The notes under the pieces are model-generated. The model did not search any database and had not been told where the DNA came from. It saw nothing but the letters and a program-made list of their open reading frames with translations. The translations under genes were made by a program, and so were the position numbers. From Mycobacterium sp. ACS4331 (GTDB lineage Bacteria > Actinomycetota > Actinomycetes > Mycobacteriales > Mycobacteriaceae): 64,000 bases of DNA. Within the stretch, counting starts at the first letter, position 1, and every line of letters starts with the position of its first letter. The stretch is taken from the NCBI RefSeq assembly GCF_001667265.1, contig NZ_LZHW01000060.1, positions 1 through 64,000 of the forward strand, read 5' to 3'. Below are positions 32,372 to 40,504 of the stretch, in pieces.

Positions 32372-33274
32372 TTACTCGACGCCCCGGCTCTCCCAGTCTC
32401 CGAACGTCGAGCCATCGGCCGCGATCCACTCTCGCCGACCGTTGCACGACCGGCCCAGTGCAATGGAGCCGGCGGTCGAGGGCGAGGTGAACGGGATGTT
32501 CCGCGTGACGCGACCCCGCCCCGCTTCAACAGCGATCGCACCGTCGGCGACCAGGCTTTCATGCTGAGCCCGATACGACGCGTACGACTTCACAGTGCTC
32601 TCCGCCTTACCGACGCCCTGCCAGGTGGCGACCACGGTCGATCCCGCCAGCATGGTGAACTCACCGTCGACCTGCTGGGCTCGGGCGTCCACGTCGAGCT
32701 TGCCGTTGCGCAGCTGGAACACCGGTGAGAGCGACTCGTCTCGACTGTCACTCGGACCGGGCTTCGCCGAGGGAACTCGGATCGCATTGACGCCCAGCAC
32801 GGGGAGCACGATCTCCAGTTGCGTCACGAAGTAGTCCATATCGGAGGCGTCGGCTTCGGGCAACGCGGGCAGCGGCGGAGCGGTGCCGTTCTCGACCTTC
32901 ACTCGGCCGGCGCGTTTGGCCAGATCGATGATCCGTGACTCCAGGTAGCGGCCGTGCGCCTTGGTCAGGTTCGCGTCCTTCGAGGTGATCACCACCACGC
33001 GGTCCCAGAAGTCCTTCTCCCGTTGGTGATAGCGCAACCGTTCAGCGACGACGTCGGCTTCACCGATGTAGCACCGGGTGTTCCCAACCGCTTCTTCGTC
33101 CTCACCAAGCAACAGGTAGGCACCGGTACGTTGCGCCTCATCGCGTTTGAGCAGATCTGCCAGCTCGGAACGCGGCGCCGATAGAACGTGGCCGGTCCAG
33201 TTGGTGATCTCCGCGGTGGTGAGGCTGCCTGGGCTGCCGTCGACCAGGAAGAGCTTGATCTGCCTGCCGGTCAT
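32372..33274 (-). CDS. GIY-YIG nuclease-domain protein with DUF4357-like C-terminus
   Basis: A 300-residue protein. The GIY-YIG half-motifs read G-A-Y-L-L-L-G (51-57) and C-Y-I-G (68-71), followed by the conserved Arg (A-E-R-L-R, near 79-81) and catalytic Glu in HGRYLESRII (E112). The C-terminal part (about 200-270: STVVATWQGVGKAESTVKSY... GSIALGRSCNGRREW) matches the DUF4357 type found in proteins of type I RM loci. ATG 33274 overlaps the hsdS stop (ATGA). It probably cuts DNA or assists the RM complex; its exact role in such operons is not established as far as I know. Confidence 0.8.
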   Translation of the reverse strand: MTGRQIKLFLVDGSPGSLTTAEITNWTGHVLSAPRSELADLLKRDEAQRTGAYLLLGEDEEAVGNTRCYIGEADVVAERLRYHQREKDFWDRVVVITSKDANLTKAHGRYLESRIIDLAKRAGRVKVENGTAPPLPALPEADASDMDYFVTQLEIVLPVLGVNAIRVPSAKPGPSDSRDESLSPVFQLRNGKLDVDARAQQVDGEFTMLAGSTVVATWQGVGKAESTVKSYASYRAQHESLVADGAIAVEAGRGRVTRNIPFTSPSTAGSIALGRSCNGRREWIAADGSTFGDWESRGVE

Positions 33275-34485
33275 ACGGATTCGAGCGCTTCGAGCTGTTC
33301 CTCCGACGAGTTGGTGAGGCGGCCGGAGAATGCCGCGGCGAGGAGAGAACGACGCAACAATCCGGCTCTGAGTCGCGTTCGGCCGATTGCCTCGATTTGC
33401 ACTTGATACGCAGCGGCTACCCGCTCGACCCGTTCGACGATCTGGCGTTGAGTCGAATGATCGGGTACTGGGACTGGGACGTCAGCAATGGCTTTCTGGT
33501 CGATCTTGGGCATAGAACCGGCGAGGCCTTTTGCCTTTCGACGAAGCTGGCTGTGGCTCCGCTCGGACCTCAGAACCGCGATTAGGAACCGAGGGTCGAC
33601 CTTCGATTCGTCCGCACGCAGCCGGATAAGGAGATCCGGGAATATCGCCCAACGCTTCGCCCCTGTGTATAGCGCAGAAGTCCCGACCAAATCCGGAGTA
33701 TTCGAACGCTGGACAAGGATATCTCCAGGCTCTAGCCATAGCCCTGCGGCGCGCTCGCGCGTTGTAACTGTTAGCTTCGTATTCGCTTCAGTGAAGGAGT
33801 TCTTGGTCACCGCAGTGAGCGTCAACGTCCTGATACCTGATTCGCCTCCCTTAATAGCGCGGTCTGAACGCCCGTTTCGCATTGGCTCTCGCAATAATTC
33901 GCCCACGGGGGTACAGGTGGTTGGCATCGACCATATCGCGGTATCAACCGCCCTCCGATACCACACTTCGAGCCGTCGGGCGGCACGATCAAGGTTAACT
34001 TCAGCAGCGTCGAGGCGCGACATGTGGTCTTCGAGAGTGGCGACGATCCGGCGTTGCTCGGCAAGCACCGGCAGTGGAATAGGAATTCGGCGCATCGCCG
34101 CCTGAGTCAGTTTCAGGCGGGTCGTACCATTCACGAAGCCGCGGTAGTCAGCAGCATTGAGATAATAGCTGAGAAACTTACGATCGAGCACGTCCCGCGG
34201 ACGGAGAACATGCGCATGATTATTCACCCACGCTGGCCCTTCGATGAGGTAGGCCTTGGGTTTTGATGGATCAAAGAACTGAACGCCGTCCTCTCCGAGC
34301 AGCACAAGGGGCTCGTCGAAGATTGCCTTATCTATCGTTCCCACTTGGCCGGTCGCACCGTAATACGGTACCTCTCCGGGACGTTTTGCACGTTCATTCG
34401 CGCTAACCGGAATACGACGTGAATCGAGAATTTCGACCAGGATGCCCAGATCGCGCACCCGCCATGAAGATGGAAAATCGATCAC
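33271..34485 (-). CDS. hsdS: Type I restriction-modification specificity subunit HsdS
   Basis: A 404-residue specificity subunit with two target-recognition domains separated by the first long-helix spacer. TRD1 covers about 5-150 (ending LTQAAMRRIPIPLPVLAEQRRIV), with conserved helix LEDHMSRLDAAEVNLDRAAR. TRD2 covers about 205-345 (ending IDQKAIADVPVPVPDHSTQRQIV), followed by the second helix VERVAAAYQVQIEAIGRTR. It binds a bipartite DNA sequence and holds HsdM and HsdR; the sequence cannot be predicted here. GTG 34485 overlaps the hsdR stop. The gene is visibly richer in A/T than its neighbours, as often seen for exchanged hsdS genes. Confidence 0.9.
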   Translation of the reverse strand: MIDFPSSWRVRDLGILVEILDSRRIPVSANERAKRPGEVPYYGATGQVGTIDKAIFDEPLVLLGEDGVQFFDPSKPKAYLIEGPAWVNNHAHVLRPRDVLDRKFLSYYLNAADYRGFVNGTTRLKLTQAAMRRIPIPLPVLAEQRRIVATLEDHMSRLDAAEVNLDRAARRLEVWYRRAVDTAIWSMPTTCTPVGELLREPMRNGRSDRAIKGGESGIRTLTLTAVTKNSFTEANTKLTVTTRERAAGLWLEPGDILVQRSNTPDLVGTSALYTGAKRWAIFPDLLIRLRADESKVDPRFLIAVLRSERSHSQLRRKAKGLAGSMPKIDQKAIADVPVPVPDHSTQRQIVERVERVAAAYQVQIEAIGRTRLRAGLLRRSLLAAAFSGRLTNSSEEQLEALESV

Positions 34486-37205
34486 GCCGTCAGCTCCGCA
34501 TTCAACTCGTCGATCAACTCCGCCGCCCGATCGCCCAAATCCCTGATCGCCCCGTCGGTCCCACCGCGCTCCGTGAACGGCGCATCGTCGAGGTCCTCCA
34601 CCCGAATACCAGCCGAACTCGCGATCACCGACACCATCCGGTCCAGCCACCACCGCTCGGTGTCGCTGAACGTCACCCCGGCCTGCTCCTGCTGCGTCAA
34701 CCACGCCGCGTACTTCTCCCGCACCCGGTCACCGTAGGGCACGAGCTCCTCGTCGACGCCGGTGGCATACCGGATGAGCGACACCAGGTCGGTCACCGCG
34801 TGTGTGGCGCTCTTGTGCACCTTGGCGCCGTCGATCGCGGCGTAGGCGTTCCAGATGAGGTCGGGCGTCCAATTATGAGGTGGTCGAGCAATTCTCGCCG
34901 CCAACCCCTCGATGAAGCCGAAGTCGATGCGCCGCTCACCGGCCTCGTACCCCAACTGCAGTGCCGTGATCTCATCGCGGTGCTCATCGAGATAGGCGGC
35001 CCAGGACTCCACGATCGACTGGGCCTTGCCGGTGTCCACCACTCCCCCGGCCTCGATCAGCTCATCGGCGCTGACCTCGTCGATGATGCGGTCGTGCGCG
35101 GCCCGAAGTTCCAGGACGCGGTTGCGCAGCTCCGGGTTCGACGCGATCGGCACCAGAGCCGCTTCGATGGCCTCGGGTGTCGTGGTCGAGGGCTCGACCG
35201 CATCGACCAGCGTGCGGATGATGTCGCGCACCGGTTGCCCGGCCACCTCATCGAGTTCGACCCGCTCAGCATCGGTCAGGTCGAGTTCGAGTTTGGCCAG
35301 CCGCGAGGCCAGGGTGGCCGCCTCATCCTCGGTGATCGTCAGGTTCGCGGCCTGCTCCAGCAGCTTCTTCAACGGCACCGACCGTTGTCGGTTCAGTGGT
35401 GGTTCGACGAAGTCGTGTTCGGTGACACCGACTGCGTCGACAATGACGAACCGGGTCTTGGTCGTGGCGTCTGGGGTGACCGCCTGGAAGTCGGCATCGG
35501 GAATGGTGCGTGCACCCCGGCCCTTCATCTGCTCGAAGTACTGTGCCGATCGCACGTCACGCATGAAGAACACACACTCCAGCGGTTTGACGTCGGTGCC
35601 GGTGGCGATCATGTCGACTGTCACCGCGATACGCAGACCCGGACTGGTGCGAAACGCCTTCAACTGCGCCTTGGCGTTGCGGGCGTTGTAGGTGATTTTG
35701 GCAGCGAACTCGTTGCCTTTGCCGAACACTTCGCGCACCTGTTTGACGATCTCCTCGGCGTGGTTGTCATCCTTGGCGAAGATGAGCGTCTTCGGAACCG
35801 TGCTGCGGCCAGGAAATATCTCCGTGAACAGGCGGTCACGGAATGTCTCCAGCACCGTGCGGATCTGGTCGGTGGCGGTGACCGCTCGGTCGAGCTGTCC
35901 CGGAACGTAATCCAGATCGTCATCGAGTGCCTCGAGACGCTGTTCGCGGGTGCGGCGGTCCACCTTCGGAACGATCGTCCCCGCGTCGATGTGCGATCCC
36001 TGGTCGCTGATCTTGGTCCGGATGCGGTACACGTCGAAGTCGACGTTGACGCCGTCGGCCACCGATTCCGGGTATGTGTAGTCCGAGACCAGGTTCTGCT
36101 TGAAGAACGCAAACGTCTGCTTACCGGGTGTCGCAGTCAGACCGACAATGTGCGCATCGAAGTACTCCAGGACTCCGCGCCACACCCCGTAGATGCTGCG
36201 GTGTGCCTCGTCGACGATGACCAGATCAAACGTCTCCGGCGGCAGCGCGTCGCTGTAGGAAACAGTGACGGGCGTGTCCGGGACGTAGTCGTCGATATCG
36301 GGGTCGTCGGCATCGCTGACCTCACCGGCTTTGATGAAGCGGAACACCCGCTGAATCGTCGAGATGGTGACCTTCGTCGATCCCAGCAGACCCACGCTGG
36401 AGAGCTTGTTGACGTTGTACAGCTCGGTGAAGCGTCGGCCGTCATCTGGTGTGCGGTAGTTCTGGAACTCCCCCAACGTCTGGTCTGCGAGATTGTTGCG
36501 ATCGACCAGGAACAGGATCCGCTCGAAGCCGCCGTGCTTGAGCAGTCGATAGGACTGCGTCACCGCCGTGAACGTCTTGCCCGCACCCGTCGCCATCTGC
36601 ACCAAAGACCTGTCGCACTGCTGATTGGCCAAGCTCTGCTCAACCCCGTTGATGGCCTCGATCTGCGCCGGCCTCAGCGCATCAGTGTCCAGCGCGGGCA
36701 ACTTGCGGACCTTTGCGCGCCAGGTGGGGTTATCCGGATTCGTCTCGGCCTCACGGAGGTGACGGGCCAGTGTCTCGGGCCGCGGCACATTGAAGATCAG
36801 CCTGGCACGCGGATCCGGATCGAACCCGTTGGTGAAATGGGTTTCCACACCGGATGCCTCAAACACGAACGGCAATCGTCCGTCCCGTGTCTTGGCCGCA
36901 ATCCGTACGTCGGCGGGCAGGCCGTCGGCGTACATCGCCGACTGCCACTCCACGCCCGAGAGCGGTGTGCCCACGGGTTTGGCCTCGATGACGCCGACAA
37001 CGGCCTTGTCGACGTACAGCAGGTAATCGACACGACCGTGGCCGGGTTTCATCACGACCTCGCGGACGGCGACCCCCTGCGCCGCGAACAGGTTGAGGTC
37101 CTTCTTGTCCTGGACCACCCAACCCGCCTGGGTCAGCTGTGCATCGATGAGCTTGCGGGCGCGCGCTTCGGCCGGCAGCCGGGCGTCGTCATCCGAGTCA
37201 CTCAT
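34482..37205 (-). CDS. hsdR: Type I restriction enzyme subunit HsdR
   Basis: A 907-residue motor/nuclease subunit. The PD-(D/E)xK nuclease site near the N-terminus is D60, E74 and K76 (GRVDYLLYVDKAVVGVIEAK). The helicase motor has Walker A ATGAGKT at 205-211, DEAH at 332-335, TATPGK, and motif VI MKGRGARTI. A C-terminal helical domain for the complex fills the rest. It translocates DNA and cuts it far from the site when unmethylated. It is the first gene of the minus-strand RM operon; the 127 bp before it (37206-37332) should hold the promoter, but I saw no clear elements. Confidence 0.92.
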   Translation of the reverse strand: MSDSDDDARLPAEARARKLIDAQLTQAGWVVQDKKDLNLFAAQGVAVREVVMKPGHGRVDYLLYVDKAVVGVIEAKPVGTPLSGVEWQSAMYADGLPADVRIAAKTRDGRLPFVFEASGVETHFTNGFDPDPRARLIFNVPRPETLARHLREAETNPDNPTWRAKVRKLPALDTDALRPAQIEAINGVEQSLANQQCDRSLVQMATGAGKTFTAVTQSYRLLKHGGFERILFLVDRNNLADQTLGEFQNYRTPDDGRRFTELYNVNKLSSVGLLGSTKVTISTIQRVFRFIKAGEVSDADDPDIDDYVPDTPVTVSYSDALPPETFDLVIVDEAHRSIYGVWRGVLEYFDAHIVGLTATPGKQTFAFFKQNLVSDYTYPESVADGVNVDFDVYRIRTKISDQGSHIDAGTIVPKVDRRTREQRLEALDDDLDYVPGQLDRAVTATDQIRTVLETFRDRLFTEIFPGRSTVPKTLIFAKDDNHAEEIVKQVREVFGKGNEFAAKITYNARNAKAQLKAFRTSPGLRIAVTVDMIATGTDVKPLECVFFMRDVRSAQYFEQMKGRGARTIPDADFQAVTPDATTKTRFVIVDAVGVTEHDFVEPPLNRQRSVPLKKLLEQAANLTITEDEAATLASRLAKLELDLTDAERVELDEVAGQPVRDIIRTLVDAVEPSTTTPEAIEAALVPIASNPELRNRVLELRAAHDRIIDEVSADELIEAGGVVDTGKAQSIVESWAAYLDEHRDEITALQLGYEAGERRIDFGFIEGLAARIARPPHNWTPDLIWNAYAAIDGAKVHKSATHAVTDLVSLIRYATGVDEELVPYGDRVREKYAAWLTQQEQAGVTFSDTERWWLDRMVSVIASSAGIRVEDLDDAPFTERGGTDGAIRDLGDRAAELIDELNAELTA

Positions 37206-37332
37206 ACTGGATCACAGGTTAACCATTCCGAGCCACGATGGGCCAGAGATCAGCGCCCTGACCTGCGATGTGCCCCCACAGTGGGTTGTTCGGTATCGGC
37301 GCCGCCGGAACTCACGTTGCCACGGAGCCGTC

Positions 37333-38331
37333 CTACTTGATCGCGATCGGATTCACCGGGGATCCCACCGCCCCCACGACACTGAGCGGCGGAGCGATGA
37401 GCTGGAACTCGTAGACGCCGTCGGTCGCACAGTCGGCCGACAGCGCCGTGAGGTTCCAGTACTCGCCGAGCATCAGACCCATGTCGCGCAGGCACAGCAT
37501 GTGCATCGGCAGGAACGTGCCTTCGACACCGTTGGCCGGGTCGGGGTCTTCGACCATGAGGTTGTCGGCCGCCACAGCCGCGACCTCATGGTCGTGCAAC
37601 CACTGCGCACAGGTCCAGTCGAGCCCAGATCCGGGTTCGGCACCGTCGCCCGTCGAGCAGAACCGCGTCCACCAACCCGTGTTCACCACCACGATGTCGC
37701 CCCGACGAATCTCCACGCCCTGGCTCCTGGCCACCGCGTCGAGTTCGTCGGGCGTGATCGGCTGGCCTGGTTCGCAGAACACGTCCACTCCTCGGTGCCG
37801 CACGACATCCAGCAGCACCCCGCGGGACGTGATGCCCTTGGCGTCGACCTTGTCGATTCCACAGTGGTAGGCCCCGAAACTGGTGACGCTGTTGGCCGGA
37901 AAACCGTTGTACAGCTTGTCCTCATAGTAGACGTGGCTCAACGCGTCCCACTGCGTTGCGGCCTGCAGGGGCATGACGATCATGTCGTCGTTGAACCGGA
38001 ACGGATTGTCGGCGAAGAACGCGCTGACATCGGCCGCGACGGCATTGCGCAGCCACTCGGGTCCGTACTGCACCAGGGTGTCGGCGTCGCCGCCGTCGAC
38101 CGTCATCACGTGCACGGGATTGTTGCGGAACTTGAACGCGCCCTGCGGGCCCGATGACCCGAAGTCTGCACCCAGGGCAAAGACCCTGCCCTGCTTGGCC
38201 AGCGAGGCCGCCTCGGCGATCTTCTCGGCGGTGATGAAGTTCAGCGTGCCGAGTTCGTCATCGTCACCCCAGCGGCCCCAGTTGCGCACATCGTCGGCCA
38301 TCCTGCGGAAGTCGGTCATCGAACCGGCCAC
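37333..38331 (-). CDS. Cyclase family protein (kynurenine formamidase-like fold)
   Basis: A 332-residue protein of the cyclase family (PF04199 type, metal-dependent hydrolases such as arylformamidase). The family's metal segment H-x-G-T-H-x-D-x-x-x-H reads QAATQWDALSHVYY here: the Asp and the last His are kept, as in the T-Q-W-D-x-L-x-H subgroup. The GDIVVVNTGWW strand and HDHEVAAVAADN segment are also typical. GTG 38331 has AGAGGAG five bases upstream; ATG 38319 is the alternative. It is the last gene of the meta-cleavage operon, perhaps opening a lactone or amide formed in the pathway. The RM operon begins 127 bp further on. Confidence 0.8.
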   Translation of the reverse strand: MAGSMTDFRRMADDVRNWGRWGDDDELGTLNFITAEKIAEAASLAKQGRVFALGADFGSSGPQGAFKFRNNPVHVMTVDGGDADTLVQYGPEWLRNAVAADVSAFFADNPFRFNDDMIVMPLQAATQWDALSHVYYEDKLYNGFPANSVTSFGAYHCGIDKVDAKGITSRGVLLDVVRHRGVDVFCEPGQPITPDELDAVARSQGVEIRRGDIVVVNTGWWTRFCSTGDGAEPGSGLDWTCAQWLHDHEVAAVAADNLMVEDPDPANGVEGTFLPMHMLCLRDMGLMLGEYWNLTALSADCATDGVYEFQLIAPPLSVVGAVGSPVNPIAIK

Positions 38332-38332
38332 G

Positions 38333-39178
38333 TCAACTCCTCTGCGTCGTGTCGAGGGAGTCGGGCACGCCGGCCTCCCAACCAGATTCACGCTGTCCCA
38401 CCGCCCCGCCGTCGACCCAGACCACCTGGCCCGTGATGTAACTGGCCGCCGGGCTTCCCAGGAACGCCAGCACCCCGGCCTGCTCGGCTGCGGTCGCCAC
38501 GCGGCCCAGCGGTGTGCGGAACGAGTCGAGGAACTGCTGACCGTAGGCCGAGCGCAGTTGGTCGAGGATCGGCGTCTCGGTGACGCCGGGCCCCGTGCAG
38601 TTCACTCGGATGCCGCGCGGACCGAGTTCGACGGCCTTACGCATGCTGTAGAGGATCGTCGCCTCCTTCGAGAGCCGGTATCCACCGTCGGCCAGCGCCT
38701 CGGGATGCTCTGCACACCAGGCCAATCCGTCTTCCGGGGACCCGGTGTCCAGCAGGCCCGCCGTCACCGCGGCGTTCTCCCGGTATGCCGAGGCCGCCAG
38801 GGAGGACACCGAGGTGATCGCCCCGTCCGTGGAGACGCGGTCGAGCACCGACTCGGTGAAGTGCCGCATGCCCAGGAAGTTGATCCGCACCACCAGCACC
38901 GGATCGCCGATCCCCGACGACACCCCGGCGACATTGAACAGCGCATCGATGCCGCCGGAGATCGACGCGGCCGCGGCCTCGACCGACTGCGGGTCCGACA
39001 GATCGACGGGAATGAACTCGTGCGGACCGTCTTCGGGTGCACGCACGTCGAGGCCCGTGACCCGGGCTCCGAGTCCGCGCAACTGCCGGGTCAACTGCGC
39101 ACCGATGCCCGAGGCGCAGCCGGTGACCACGACATGCCTGCCGTCGTAGCGCACCAGCTCATCGAGTCCAGTCGCCAC
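38333..39178 (-). CDS. Short-chain dehydrogenase, 3-alpha-HSD-like
   Basis: A 281-residue SDR. The nucleotide motif is TGCASGIGAQLTRQLRGLGA with VTGLDVR. The compact core has D-A-L-F-N-V-A-G-V-S-S-G in place of N-N-A-G, then S-S-L-A-A-S and a later Y-R-L-S-K, with an inserted stretch (about 30 residues, AVTAGLLDTGSPEDGLAWCA) before the catalytic Tyr. This layout is like bacterial 3-alpha-hydroxysteroid dehydrogenase/carbonyl reductase. GTG 39178 lies just after the flavoprotein stop at 39183. It probably interconverts a ring hydroxyl and ketone next to the KstD-like enzyme. Confidence 0.8.
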   Translation of the reverse strand: MATGLDELVRYDGRHVVVTGCASGIGAQLTRQLRGLGARVTGLDVRAPEDGPHEFIPVDLSDPQSVEAAAASISGGIDALFNVAGVSSGIGDPVLVVRINFLGMRHFTESVLDRVSTDGAITSVSSLAASAYRENAAVTAGLLDTGSPEDGLAWCAEHPEALADGGYRLSKEATILYSMRKAVELGPRGIRVNCTGPGVTETPILDQLRSAYGQQFLDSFRTPLGRVATAAEQAGVLAFLGSPAASYITGQVVWVDGGAVGQRESGWEAGVPDSLDTTQRS

Positions 39179-39182
39179 CGTG

Positions 39183-40493
39183 TCAGCTCGCGGCTTCGCG
39201 GGCGGCCTTCTCGGCTTGCGCGGCCTTGACCCGGCCCTCGTTGATCTCGGCCATCGCCTCGGGGATCTCACCGGCGGTGAACTTACCGCCGCGGCCGGTG
39301 GGCAGTCCGCCGAACGCGTAGGTCTCGTCGAACAGCGGTGCGTCCGAAGGCTGCCGTCGCGCTTCGACCTTCTCGATGACCGGTGCGAGGCGGTTGGCCT
39401 TGTCCGCCACGGCCTTCTGATCGCGTTCGATGAACTCGGGCAGAATCTGGCTGCCCATGATCTCGATGGACTCCATGGTGCCCTCGTGGCTGCGCGGGTT
39501 GAGCAGCAGGATGATCTCGTCGACACCACTGGCCTCGTAGCCGCGCAGGAATTCGCGCACGGTGTCCGGCGAGCCGATCGCGCCGCGTCCGGGTCCGTAC
39601 GCCAGGGTCGGATCCTCCTTCACGGCCTCCTCGTAGCGCTCCCACACCTTGGTGCGGCCGGGCGTGTGCATACCGGTCAGGTAATAGTGCATGATGCCGA
39701 ACGAGAAGAATCCGCCGCCGATTCCGAGCCGCTTGAGCGCCTCCTCGTCGGAACGGGCCACCATCATCGACAGGTCACCGCCGATCGCGAGGATGTTCGG
39801 GTTGATCACCGGGGTGACGGGCGCACCCTCCTCCTCGAATGTTCGGTAGTAACCGTCAACCCTGTCCTTGAGCGCCTCCGGACCCGTGTAGGCGAAGCTC
39901 AGGGCACCGATCGCCTTCTGCGCGGCCATCTGCACCGACGAAGGCCTGGTGCAGGCCACCCACACCGGCGGGTGCGGCTTCTGCAGCGGCTTGGGAATGA
40001 CGTTGCGGGCGGGCATCTCGACATGCTCACCCTTGAACCCGCTGAAGGGTTCCTCGACCATGCATCGGATCGCGACCTCGAGGGCCTCCTCCCACTGCGC
40101 ACGCTTGTCGGCCGGGTCGATGTTGAACCCGCCGAGTTCGGCGACCGAGGAGCCTTCACCCGTGCCGAACTCGACGCGGCCGTTGGAGAGGTGATCGAGG
40201 GTGGCCACCCGCTCGGCGATGCGGGCCGGATGGTTGATCGGGGGCGGCAGGTGCATCACGCCGAATCCCAGCCGAATGTCCTTGGTGCGCTGGCTCGCCG
40301 CGGCCAGGAACATCTCCGGCGCGGTCGAGTGGCAGTACTCCTCGAGGAAGTGGTGCTCGGTCAGCCAGACCGTGGAGAACCCCGCCTTGTCGGCCGCCTC
40401 GACCTCGTCCAGACCATGTTGGAACAGCTTGTGCTCGTCATCGTCGGTCCAGGGACGCGGAAGCGGGAACTCGTAGAACAGGGAGATCTTCAT
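39183..40493 (-). CDS. LLM-class flavin-dependent oxidoreductase
   Basis: A 436-residue luciferase-like TIM-barrel protein. The landmarks are LFYEFPLPRPW at the first strand, DKAGFSTVWLTEHHFLEEYC, RLGFGVMHLPPPINHPARIAERVATLDHLS and GRVEFGTGEGSS. Such enzymes use FMNH2 or F420 to oxygenate or reduce ketones, aldehydes or other substrates; Baeyer-Villiger-type oxygenation of an alicyclic ketone is one possibility here. The E-H-H-F motif is that of the FMN-type luciferase/monooxygenase group. A long charged C-terminal tail (EINEGRVKAAQAEKAAREAA) is unusual. It lies 11 bp after the KstD-like gene. Confidence 0.8.
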   Translation of the reverse strand: MKISLFYEFPLPRPWTDDDEHKLFQHGLDEVEAADKAGFSTVWLTEHHFLEEYCHSTAPEMFLAAASQRTKDIRLGFGVMHLPPPINHPARIAERVATLDHLSNGRVEFGTGEGSSVAELGGFNIDPADKRAQWEEALEVAIRCMVEEPFSGFKGEHVEMPARNVIPKPLQKPHPPVWVACTRPSSVQMAAQKAIGALSFAYTGPEALKDRVDGYYRTFEEEGAPVTPVINPNILAIGGDLSMMVARSDEEALKRLGIGGGFFSFGIMHYYLTGMHTPGRTKVWERYEEAVKEDPTLAYGPGRGAIGSPDTVREFLRGYEASGVDEIILLLNPRSHEGTMESIEIMGSQILPEFIERDQKAVADKANRLAPVIEKVEARRQPSDAPLFDETYAFGGLPTGRGGKFTAGEIPEAMAEINEGRVKAAQAEKAAREAAS

Positions 40494-40504
40494 CGGTGGC
40501 CTCC

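Noticed and set aside
34419..37340. 973-residue open frame on the plus strand opposite hsdR
   Set aside because: It is antisense to a clear HsdR with nuclease and helicase motifs, and its composition is that of a shadow frame.
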